Below are positions 15,638 through 23,541 of a DNA stretch of 50,804 bases, piece after piece. Origin of the DNA: a bacterium (GTDB lineage Bacteria > Verrucomicrobiota > Verrucomicrobiia > Limisphaerales > J093); assembly GCA_021780105.1 (NCBI GenBank), contig JAJXZJ010000042.1, positions 1 to 50,804 of the forward strand, read 5' to 3'. Numbering within the stretch: the first letter of the stretch is position 1; each line of letters starts with the position of its first letter. The position numbers were made by a program, and so were the translations under genes. The notes below the pieces were generated by a model. That model worked only from the letters and a program-made list of their open reading frames with translations. It was not told the DNA's origin and searched no databases.

Positions 15638-16459
15638 CTAGCCACTGGCGGCGGGTTTCGCCAGCAATTCGCGCAGCAGCGGCTCGTCGCCCGCCGTGGC
15701 GAGATCGCCCAGCCGTCGCCAGCGGTTTTCCTGGATGAGCGCGAGCTGGCGTCCCGGTCCCCGCCACGGCCGCAGGTCGTCCACCGCCACGATCAGCGTG
15801 GAGGGACCATGGCGGATGGCCGCCCGGCCGCCCGCAAGCTGCTCAATGGCGTTCAACCACCAGCGCGACTGGCCCGCGTCCAGGCCGCTCAACGGGTTGT
15901 CCAGAAACAACACCTCCGGCTCCAGCGCCAGCGCCCGCGCCGCCGCCGCCCGCTGCCGGAACGAACGGCCCAGCCGGGACGGTTCCGCGTTCGCGAACGC
16001 GGCCAGTCCGGCCCATTCCAGCAATTCGCCCACCGGCTCCGCCACGGCGTCCAGGCTGCAATCGCGCTGGTAACACAGCGGCAGACCGACGTTTTGCGCC
16101 ACGGTCAGGTCGTTGAACAACCGCCCGCCGTCCGGAAACACAAAGCCAATTCGTCGTCGGACACCGGCGAACTCCGTTTCGGAAAGCGCAGCCACCTCAC
16201 GGCCGCAGAGCCGGAGCGAGCCGCGGCCCGGCGGCAGCAGCCCGGCGGCGGTTTGCAGCAACAGGCTTTTCCCGCAGCCGGGCAGGCCGGCCACCAGCCA
16301 GAACTCGTCCCTGGCCACGGACCAGTCCACCGCCTCGATCAGGAAACGGCCGGCCGGCGCGCGCGCGCCCACCGCCACGTCGCGCAGTTCGATCAACGCG
16401 GCGTCCGTTTCACCCGCCGGGTCGGCCGGCGTGGCAGTGGCAGGGGCGGGCGGTTTCAT
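15638..16459 (-). CDS. MlaF-like ABC ATP-binding protein with degenerate catalytic motifs
   Basis: By position and length (273 residues) this is the ATPase of the mlaE-F-D operon. Walker A is intact (GLPGCGKSLL, Lys64). The other motifs are altered: the Q-loop reads GFVFPDGGRLF where MlaF has F-Q-x-x-A-L-F (Gln to Pro109); the signature reads RLGRSFRQR instead of LSGGMRQR; Walker B is VLFLDNPLSGLD with Asn188 in place of the catalytic Glu; and the H-loop His is replaced (IVAVDDLR). It should still bind nucleotide but may hydrolyse it slowly or not at all, unless it pairs with another ATPase. The assignment comes from operon position and the remaining motifs. Confidence 0.85.
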   Translation of the reverse strand: MKPPAPATATPADPAGETDAALIELRDVAVGARAPAGRFLIEAVDWSVARDEFWLVAGLPGCGKSLLLQTAAGLLPPGRGSLRLCGREVAALSETEFAGVRRRIGFVFPDGGRLFNDLTVAQNVGLPLCYQRDCSLDAVAEPVGELLEWAGLAAFANAEPSRLGRSFRQRAAAARALALEPEVLFLDNPLSGLDAGQSRWWLNAIEQLAGGRAAIRHGPSTLIVAVDDLRPWRGPGRQLALIQENRWRRLGDLATAGDEPLLRELLAKPAASG

Positions 16460-16463
16460 GGTT

Positions 16464-17345
16464 TCACATCAGCAGGTAAACCACGATGAACAGCGCGTCC
16501 AACGCCACGCAGGCCAGCGTGCTGGCGACGACGGCGTTGGTCGTCGCGCGGGAAACCTCGGTCAGTTGCAGCGGCCGGGCCAGCCCCTGGAAGCTGCTCA
16601 CGATGGCCACGATGCCGCCGAAGCTGAGCGACTTGAGCGCCAGCAGCACGAAATCCTCCCACCGCAGCGCCAGCGCAATCTGGCTGAAGTATTCGCCCGG
16701 CGTCAGCGGCACGTCCTGCACGAACGCAAACAGGTAGCCGCTGAAGACGGTGGCGAGGATGAAGTAAACGGTGAGTGTCGCGGTGGCGATCGCCAGGCCG
16801 ACGACGCGCGGTACGACGAGGTAATGAATCGGATCAATGCCGAGCGCCTCCAGGGCCTCGACTTCGCCCAGCGCGCGGGCGGTGCCCAGTTCGATCACGG
16901 TGGCGGCGCCGACGCGCAGCAGCACCACCAGCGCCGTGACCAGCGGCCCCAGCTCGCGCACCACCGTGGTGACCATCACCATGCCCACCAGATTTTGCGC
17001 CCCGACGTGGCTGAGCAGGGCCACCATCTGGCCGATGACGACGAAACCGAGGGCCACGGCCAGGAACCCCACCATCGGCAGCAGCCGGATGCCCGAACGC
17101 GCAATCTGCGCGGCGATGAGCGGCCGCACCGTGGCCCTGGCCCGGCGGAAACGGGTGGCCATCACGCCCAAGGTGATGAGGGCGAACGCCAGGATTTGCC
17201 GGGCAGTGGCCGCGGCGTCGAGCAGCCAGCGGCCGGCGGCGTCCGTGTAGGAGCGCGGCAGCGCTGACTCCAGCACCGCCGGGAGGTTCACCAATCTGCG
17301 CCCATTGGCCCGGCCTTTGTCCACGGGACTGAAGGTAGGAACCAT
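16464..17345 (-). CDS. mlaE: MlaE-type ABC transporter permease
   Basis: This 293-residue integral membrane protein has the MlaE pattern: an amphipathic N-terminus, then ARSGIRLLPMVGFLAVALGFVVIGQ, VTTVVRELGPLVTALVVLLRVGAATVIELG, the E-V-E-A-L-E-A-L-G-I-D-P coupling helix, VPRVVGLAIATATLTVYF, and C-terminal TM segments with FGGIVAIVSSFQGL. The VRELGPLVTALVV and EALEALGIDPIHYLVVPR strings are diagnostic. ATG 17345 is preferred over TTG 17360. The stop lies four bases before the ATPase start, so mlaE, the ATPase gene and mlaD form one operon. Confidence 0.93.
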   Translation of the reverse strand: MVPTFSPVDKGRANGRRLVNLPAVLESALPRSYTDAAGRWLLDAAATARQILAFALITLGVMATRFRRARATVRPLIAAQIARSGIRLLPMVGFLAVALGFVVIGQMVALLSHVGAQNLVGMVMVTTVVRELGPLVTALVVLLRVGAATVIELGTARALGEVEALEALGIDPIHYLVVPRVVGLAIATATLTVYFILATVFSGYLFAFVQDVPLTPGEYFSQIALALRWEDFVLLALKSLSFGGIVAIVSSFQGLARPLQLTEVSRATTNAVVASTLACVALDALFIVVYLLM

Positions 17346-17663
17346 TCGACTTACGGTCAAAGCGGTTTTTTATGGATTAGCCGGACGAACAAACGGCCAA
17401 ATTATGCTAAGTCTTTCGCAAACCGAGGGAAGCCTTTATGCCGGGTCGGGACAATGGTTTTCAGCGGTTAAATGCAGCCAACGCATCCCCTATCCTGGAA
17501 GCCAAATGATGCGACGAAGCAAGCAGGAACGACAGTCTCCCGCCCGCCGGCCGGCCGGCACGCGGGGGAGCGGCCGTCTGCCGCCGCCGCGGCCCGCCCG
17601 TTGCGCGGCCAGGCCTGTCCCCGGCAATCCGCCCGAAAGCTCCTGTCACTCACCAGGACTGCC
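17346..17663. other. Divergent intergenic region
   Basis: These 318 bases separate mlaE (minus) from the radical SAM gene (plus). The half next to mlaE (17361-17500) is clearly more AT-rich than its surroundings, as expected for divergent promoters. The half next to the radical SAM gene is very GC-rich. No strong -35/-10 pair, terminator or conserved RNA was recognised. An open frame runs through it in phase with the radical SAM gene (from 17472) but has no protein-like composition. Confidence 0.4.
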
Positions 17664-18569
17664 ATGACAAACCCGACGGACCATCAGCCGCCGAACCGCC
17701 CCCAGCCTTCGGCCCCTCACTCCGCCGCCTGGGAAACCGCCAGCGGTTACGTGCGCAACCGGCTGGAAAACCGGTTTGTTTACGTCGTCGTGTCGCCCCG
17801 CGCCCGCGGGCTGTCGGTGGGCGTCAACCTGAACCCGGACCGGGACTGCAATTTCGACTGCGTTTATTGCGAGGTGAACCGCAGCCAGCCGGCGCCCGAA
17901 CAGCCGTTTGACACGGCGATCATGATCGCCGAGCTCAAGCACACGCTGGAACTCACGCTCCAGGGCCGGCTCCGCGCGTTGCCCGAGTTCCGTGCCGTGC
18001 CGGCCGAGCTGCTGCAGCTTCGGCAGGTGGCGCTCAGCGGCGAAGGCGAGCCGACCCTCAGCCCGCACTTCTGTCCCGCCGTCCGGGCCGTGGCGCACTT
18101 GCGCGCGCTGGGCCGGTTTCCGTTTTTCAAAATCGTTGTCATCTCGAACGCCACCGGCCTGGACCGGCCGAACGTCCGGCTCGGCCTTGAGTCATTGAGT
18201 GTCAACGACGAACTCTGGCTCAAGCTCGACGGCGGCACCCGCGCCTACACCGACCGCATCAACCGCCCGACCGTGCCGTTGGAAAAGGTGCTGCATAACA
18301 TCCTCACGGTGGGCCGTGAACGCCCGGTTATCATCCAGAGCCTCTTCCCGCGCCTGAATGGCGAGGATCCGCCGCCGGCGGAGATCGAGCAATACGTGAA
18401 CCGCCTTCGCGAGCTGAAGGACGCGGGGGTGCAAATCGCCCTCGTGCAGGTGTATTCCGCGATGCGCCCGGCCACCCTCTCCGAATGCGGGCATCTTTCC
18501 CTGCGCAGCCTCTCGGCCATCGCCCAGGCCGTGCGCACCGGCACCGGCTTGAAGGTCGAGGTGTTCTGA
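17664..18569 (+). CDS. Radical SAM protein of unknown substrate
   Basis: The 301-residue protein has a CX3CX2C iron-sulfur motif in DCNFDCVYCEVNR, preceded by LSVGVNLNPD. Further radical SAM core features are QVALSGEGEPTLS (the GGE-like SAM-binding strand) and IVVISNATGL. The N-terminal FVYVVVSPRARGLSVGVNLNPDRDCNFDC arrangement is typical of a widespread uncharacterised radical SAM family; no second iron-sulfur Cys cluster is visible. ATG 17664 is chosen because the upstream part of the frame is low-complexity. No partner gene hints at the substrate. Confidence 0.85.
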   Translation: MTNPTDHQPPNRPQPSAPHSAAWETASGYVRNRLENRFVYVVVSPRARGLSVGVNLNPDRDCNFDCVYCEVNRSQPAPEQPFDTAIMIAELKHTLELTLQGRLRALPEFRAVPAELLQLRQVALSGEGEPTLSPHFCPAVRAVAHLRALGRFPFFKIVVISNATGLDRPNVRLGLESLSVNDELWLKLDGGTRAYTDRINRPTVPLEKVLHNILTVGRERPVIIQSLFPRLNGEDPPPAEIEQYVNRLRELKDAGVQIALVQVYSAMRPATLSECGHLSLRSLSAIAQAVRTGTGLKVEVF

Positions 18570-18660
18570 TCCCGGCGGCGCCCATTTGCCGTCCCCCCGC
18601 GCCGGCGCTGCGGTTAAACCGTTGCGAAAATCCGCCGCCGACCCGATGCTGGCCCGGCAC

Positions 18661-19824
18661 ATGCGCAGCGAAACAACACGCCGTTGCGGGCGCAGCTTGC
18701 GGCGTTGGGCCGTGGAAATCACGCTTGGCCTGCTGGCCTTGGCCGGCACCGCCGGGGCCGCGACGAACGACACCGCGGCCTGGCCGATGTTCCGCGGCGG
18801 CCCCGCGCTTGTCGGCGTGGCGGCGGGCGCGCTGCCGGATTCCCTGAAGCTGCTCTGGACGTTCAAAACCGGCGATGCGGTGAAATCCTCCGCGGCAATC
18901 GTGGGCGGCCGCGTGTTCATCGGCTCCGACGACACGAATCTCTACGCGCTCAAGCTGGCCGACGGCGCCGAGCTGTGGCGGTTCCCCACCGGGGCGGAGG
19001 TCGAGTCCTCGCCGCTCGTGCTGAACGGCCGCGTTTATTTCGGTTCCAGCGACGGCTTTCTCTACGCCGTGGACGCCGCCACCGGCCACCGGCGCTGGCA
19101 TTACGCGACGGGCGATAAAATACTCGGCGCGCCGAACTGGGTGAAGTCGCCGCGGGGCGACGCGAACTGGGTGCTTGTCGGCAGCTACGATTTCAAGCTG
19201 CACTGCGTGGACGCCATCACCGGCCGCAGCAACTGGGTTTACGAGAGCGGCAATTACATCAACGGCTCGCCGGCGGTGGCCGACGGTCAGGCCGTCTTTG
19301 GCGGCTGCGACGCCATCCTGCATGTGCTCTCGCTCGCCGAAGGCAAGGAGGTCCGGCAGGTCGAGGCCGGCGCCTACATTCCAGCGTCGCCGGCGCTGGC
19401 CGATCATCGGGCCTACTTCGGCCATTACGAGAATGAATTTCTCTGCGTGGACATCGCGAAGGGCGAGAAGGTCTGGAGTTTTCACGACCGGAATTTCCCG
19501 TATTTCTCCTCGCCGGCGGTGACGGCGGACCGCGTCCTTTTCGGCGGGCGTGACAAGCGGTTGCACTGCGTCAATCGTGCCGATGGCAAGCCGGTCTGGG
19601 CCTTCGCCGCGGGCGGCAAGGTGGACAGTTCGCCGGTGGTCGCGGGCGACAAGGTGGTGGTCGGCTCCGACGACGGCCGGCTCTATGTGGTGTCGCTCGC
19701 CGACGGCAAGGAACTCTGGCATTACGACGTAGGCCAGCCGATCACCAGCTCGCCAGCCGTGGCCGCAGGCAGAATTGTCATCGGCTGCGACGACGGCAAC
19801 GTGTATTGCTTCGGCGCGAAATGA
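18661..19824 (+). CDS. Exported PQQ-like beta-propeller protein
   Basis: The 387-residue product begins with a signal peptide (Arg-rich n-region, then ITLGLLALAGTAGAA). The rest is about eight propeller blades of the PQQ/BamB type, each with a V/I-x-G-S-x-D-x-x-L-Y-A-L/V-D strand and a G-x-x-x-W turn: VFIGSDDTNLYALKLADGAE, VYFGSSDGFLYAVDAATG, VVVGSDDGRLYVVSLADGKE. No catalytic residues of quinoprotein dehydrogenases are evident, so a structural, BamB-like or binding role is likely. ATG 18646 is an alternative start. It lies 92 bases after the radical SAM gene. Confidence 0.85.
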   Translation: MRSETTRRCGRSLRRWAVEITLGLLALAGTAGAATNDTAAWPMFRGGPALVGVAAGALPDSLKLLWTFKTGDAVKSSAAIVGGRVFIGSDDTNLYALKLADGAELWRFPTGAEVESSPLVLNGRVYFGSSDGFLYAVDAATGHRRWHYATGDKILGAPNWVKSPRGDANWVLVGSYDFKLHCVDAITGRSNWVYESGNYINGSPAVADGQAVFGGCDAILHVLSLAEGKEVRQVEAGAYIPASPALADHRAYFGHYENEFLCVDIAKGEKVWSFHDRNFPYFSSPAVTADRVLFGGRDKRLHCVNRADGKPVWAFAAGGKVDSSPVVAGDKVVVGSDDGRLYVVSLADGKELWHYDVGQPITSSPAVAAGRIVIGCDDGNVYCFGAK

Positions 19825-19886
19825 GCCTTGCCGCGGCAAGTTTTTCCTGCCCGAACACGCGCCGGTCGGTTAAGCTTGGCGCCGTT

Positions 19887-22037
19887 ATGTCTCAACCGCC
19901 AGCCTCCCATCGTCCGGGCGCTCTCCGTAATGGAACCGCGCACGCCGTCGTTGTCCTTCGCCACCTGCTTGCCGTGGTCGCCGTCACGCTGGCGGTTTTC
20001 CCGGCAGCCGCCAGTCCGCGTGAGTTCTACGTCGCGCCCGGCGGCTCCGACGGTAATCCCGGCACGCAGGCCAAACCTTTCGCCACGCCGGAGACGGCGC
20101 GCGACGCCATCCGCCGGCTCAAGCAAACCGGCCCGCTGCCGGACGGCGGCGTCACCGTCTGGTTCCGCGGCGGCACGTTTGTCCGCACGAATGCGTTTGA
20201 ACTCGGCGCGGCCGACAGCGGCACCGCCGCCGCGCCGATCGTTTATCGCGCCGTGGAAGGCGAGGCCGTTCGCTGGCTGGGTGGCCGGGTGCTGCGCGGT
20301 TTTCATCCGGTGGGCGACCGCGCCGTGCTGGGACGGCTGACCGAACCGGCGCGCACTCACGTTGTGCAGGTGAACCTTCGCGCGCTCGGCATCACGAATT
20401 TCGGCACGATGAAATCGCGCGGTTTTGGCCGGCCGACGGCCACCGCGCACTGCGAACTCTTCTTCGCCGGTCAGCCAATGACCCTCGCGCGCTGGCCCAA
20501 CGAAGGCCAATTTGCGCAGATCGCCGGCTTCCCCGAAGGCGCCGGCCAGGGCGACGAGCAAGGCGGCAAGATTGGCGCGCTGACTGGCGGCTTTTTTTAC
20601 AGCGGTGATCGTCCACGCCGGTGGCAGAGTCTGGACGATGTCTGGGTTCACGGCTACTGGGCGTGGGATTGGGCGAACTCCTACGAACGTGTCGCCTCGA
20701 TTGACCTGGACCGGCGCCTCATCAAAACCGCGCCGCCCTATGGCCAGTATGGTTTCCGCAAAGGCCAGCGGTTTTACTTCCTGAATGTGCTGGAGGAACT
20801 CGACGAACCCGGCGAGTGGTTCCTCGACCGCCAGCGCGGCATTCTTTATTTCTGGCCGCCGAAACCCGTCGGCGACGGCGAGGCCGTGTTGTCCGTGCTG
20901 GATCGTCCCTTGATTGCGATGAACGACGTGGCGCACGTCACCTTCCGCGGGCTGGCGCTCGAAGCCACCCGCGCGCACGGCATCACGATCCGCGGCGGCG
21001 CCAGCGACCGCATCACCGCCTGCTGGATTCACAACATCGGCGACTACGGCGTGTGGATCGAAGGCGGCCACGACCACGGCGTCGTCGGTTGCGACATCGC
21101 GAACACCGGGGACGGCGGCGTGAACCTGAGCGGCGGCGACCGCCAGATGCTCACGCCGGGCGGGCACTTCGTCGAGAACTGCCATTTTCAAAACCAGGGC
21201 CGGTGGTCGAAATGCTACGTGCCGGCGGTGCTGGTCAGCGGCGTCGGCCAGCGCGTGGCGCACAACTTGATCCACGACCATCCGCATTGCGCGATTCTTT
21301 ACAGCGGCAACGACCACCGGATCGAGTTCAACGAAATCCACCACGTCGCGTTGGAAACCGGCGACGTCGGCGCGATCTATGCCGGCCGCGACTGGACCTT
21401 CCGGGGCAACAAAATTCGCTTCAATTACATTCACGAAACCGGCGGCGTCGGCATGGGTTCGATGGGCGTTTATCAGGACGACTGCGTGAGCGGCGCGGAG
21501 ATTTTCGGCAACATTTTCTACAAGGTCCAGCGCGCGGCGTTCCTCGGCGGCGGCCGTGATCACCGCGTCGAGAACAATATTTTCGTGGACTGCGATCCAG
21601 CCATCCAGCTCGACGGCCGCGGCCTGGACACGTCGCCCGTCTGGCACAACATGGTTTATGACTTCATGAAGCGACAGCTCGCCGCGGTGCCGGCCGCGCT
21701 GTATCGCGCCCGTTATCCGGAGATCGCCGCGCTCGACCGCTACTACGCCACGACGAACGGCGTGCCGCCGGAAAACAACCTCGCCGCGCGCAACATCTGC
21801 GTCGGCAAATGGGCCGAAACCGTCTGGCACGCCAAACCCGAATGGCTGACGCTGCGCGACAACCTCGTCGGCGTGGACCCGAAATTCGTCGCGCCGGAGA
21901 AGCAGGACTTCCGCCTGCAACCGGATTCACCAGCGTGGAAGCTCGGGTTCCAGCCGATCCCGGTCGAACAAATCGGCCTGCAGACGGACGAGTTCCGCCG
22001 CGAGCTGGCCACGCTGGAAAAGCAGTTGTCGCCCTGA
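19887..22037 (+). CDS. Secreted right-handed parallel beta-helix protein
   Basis: The 716-residue protein has a signal peptide (VLRHLLAVVAVTLAVFPAAAS) followed by REFYVAPGGSDGNPGTQAKPFAT, the standard opening of polysaccharide-lyase-like beta-helix proteins. The central 330-620 region has PbH1-type coils such as ITIRGGASDRITACWIHN, VWIEGGHDHGVVGCDIANT, HRIEFNEIHHV and NIFYKVQRAAFLGGGRDHRVENNIFVDC. The family acts on or binds glycans; the substrate cannot be told. ATG 19887 is used because it directly precedes the signal peptide. A glycosyltransferase gene follows after 29 bases. Confidence 0.85.
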   Translation: MSQPPASHRPGALRNGTAHAVVVLRHLLAVVAVTLAVFPAAASPREFYVAPGGSDGNPGTQAKPFATPETARDAIRRLKQTGPLPDGGVTVWFRGGTFVRTNAFELGAADSGTAAAPIVYRAVEGEAVRWLGGRVLRGFHPVGDRAVLGRLTEPARTHVVQVNLRALGITNFGTMKSRGFGRPTATAHCELFFAGQPMTLARWPNEGQFAQIAGFPEGAGQGDEQGGKIGALTGGFFYSGDRPRRWQSLDDVWVHGYWAWDWANSYERVASIDLDRRLIKTAPPYGQYGFRKGQRFYFLNVLEELDEPGEWFLDRQRGILYFWPPKPVGDGEAVLSVLDRPLIAMNDVAHVTFRGLALEATRAHGITIRGGASDRITACWIHNIGDYGVWIEGGHDHGVVGCDIANTGDGGVNLSGGDRQMLTPGGHFVENCHFQNQGRWSKCYVPAVLVSGVGQRVAHNLIHDHPHCAILYSGNDHRIEFNEIHHVALETGDVGAIYAGRDWTFRGNKIRFNYIHETGGVGMGSMGVYQDDCVSGAEIFGNIFYKVQRAAFLGGGRDHRVENNIFVDCDPAIQLDGRGLDTSPVWHNMVYDFMKRQLAAVPAALYRARYPEIAALDRYYATTNGVPPENNLAARNICVGKWAETVWHAKPEWLTLRDNLVGVDPKFVAPEKQDFRLQPDSPAWKLGFQPIPVEQIGLQTDEFRRELATLEKQLSP

Positions 22038-22066
22038 CCGCTCGCCGCCGCGCCGCTGATCCCGCC

Positions 22067-23413
22067 ATGAACGTCGTCTTCCTTTCGCCTGGCGCCGGCG
22101 GGATGTATTGCGGCAATTGTCTGCGTGACAACGCGCTCGTCGCGGCGCTGCGCCGCCTGGGCCACGCGACGCTCATGGTGCCGCTCTACCTGCCGCGGCG
22201 CCTCGACGAGCCGGACCACAGCACGGGCACACCGATCTTTTTCAGCGGCATCAACGTTTTTCTCGACCAGAAAGCCGTGTTGTTCCGCTCGGCGCCGCAA
22301 TGGTTGCGCAACGTTTTTCGCTCGCCCGGCCTGCTGCGGTGGACCGGCCGGTTCGCCGCCAAGACGCGGCCGACCGACGTGGCCGAACTGACGCTGTCCA
22401 TGCTCCGCGGCGAGCACGGCAACCAGGCCGGCCAGTTGGAGGAACTCATCGTGTGGCTTCGAACGCAGCCCGCGCCGGACGTGATCTGCCTTTCCAACGC
22501 GCTGCTGGCCGGTTTTGTGCGCCGGTTGCGCGCGGCGTTCAACGCGCCCGTGGTGTGCCAGCTTTCCGGCGAGGACACGTTTCTCGATGCCATGGATGAG
22601 CCGGTCCGCGGTCGGGTGTGGGCCGAACTGGCGGCGCAGGCCCGCACGGTGGATCGCTTCCTCGCGCCGACCCGGTATTTCGCCGACCGGATGGCGGCGC
22701 GGCTTGCGCTGACGCCCGCGCAGATCGAAGTCGTGCCCTTGGGCGTGAACCTCGACGGTTATGGCCACACCGCCGACTCAACGGCCGCGCCGCGTCCGCC
22801 GCTCGTGGGTCCGCCGACGCTCGGCTTCTTCGCCCGGATGTGCCCGGACAAGGGACTGGACACGCTCGTGGCGGCGTTCATCCGGCTTAAGCAACGCAAC
22901 TGCGTGCCGGGCCTGCGGCTGAAAATCGGCGGCAGTTGCGGACCGGCGGACGAGGCGTTCGTCGCCGCCCAGCGCGACCAGATGCGCGCCGCCGGCGTGC
23001 TGTGCGACGTGGAGTTTCATCCGAACCTTGACCGCGCGGCGAAGATTGCCTTCCTGCGGTCGCTGACGGTGTTTTCCGTGCCGGCGCTTTACGGCGAGGC
23101 GTTCGGACTTTACCTGCTGGAGGCGATGGCGGCCGGCGTGCCGGTGGTGCAACCGCGCCACGCCGCCTTCCCGGAGATCGTCGCGGCCAGCGGTGGCGGC
23201 GTGATTTGTGAGCCAGGCGATCCCGTCGCGCTGGCCGACGCGATCGAGGCGCTGCTGCTGGACCGGATGCGGCTGCGCGCGCTGGGCGAGGCTGGTTGGC
23301 GGGCTGTCCAGGAGCATTTCAGCATCGAGCGCATGGCGGAAGGGACGCTTGCGGCGTTTCGCCGGGCCGTCGAGGCGAGGACGGGGCGGGTTCCCGCGGT
23401 TCCGCCAGCTTGA
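22067..23413 (+). CDS. Glycosyltransferase, GT4-like (GT-B fold)
   Basis: The 448-residue protein has the N-terminal acceptor domain (VVFLSPGAGGMYCGNCLRDN with the usual Gly-rich loop, then LRRLGHATLMVPLY) and the C-terminal donor domain: LGFFARMCPDKGLDTLVAAF, KIGGSCG, VEFHPNLDRAAKIAFLRSLTVFSVPALYGEAFGLYLLEAMAAGVPVVQPRHAAFPEIV. The EAFGLYLLE segment is the EX7E motif of GT4 enzymes, and the block after it binds the nucleotide sugar. Donor and acceptor are unknown. ATG 22067 is chosen; the frame upstream is shadow sequence within the beta-helix gene. Confidence 0.88.
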   Translation: MNVVFLSPGAGGMYCGNCLRDNALVAALRRLGHATLMVPLYLPRRLDEPDHSTGTPIFFSGINVFLDQKAVLFRSAPQWLRNVFRSPGLLRWTGRFAAKTRPTDVAELTLSMLRGEHGNQAGQLEELIVWLRTQPAPDVICLSNALLAGFVRRLRAAFNAPVVCQLSGEDTFLDAMDEPVRGRVWAELAAQARTVDRFLAPTRYFADRMAARLALTPAQIEVVPLGVNLDGYGHTADSTAAPRPPLVGPPTLGFFARMCPDKGLDTLVAAFIRLKQRNCVPGLRLKIGGSCGPADEAFVAAQRDQMRAAGVLCDVEFHPNLDRAAKIAFLRSLTVFSVPALYGEAFGLYLLEAMAAGVPVVQPRHAAFPEIVAASGGGVICEPGDPVALADAIEALLLDRMRLRALGEAGWRAVQEHFSIERMAEGTLAAFRRAVEARTGRVPAVPPA

Positions 23414-23541
23414 TGTCAAACACGCCGGCGCCAACGCCTGCGGCTGCCCGCCCACACCTGAAAGGGACGTGATTGACGGTGAATCCTGGAAAAGGCGCTT
23501 TGGAGATGACCTGCACCCTTCTATCATAAGGGCACGAAAAT

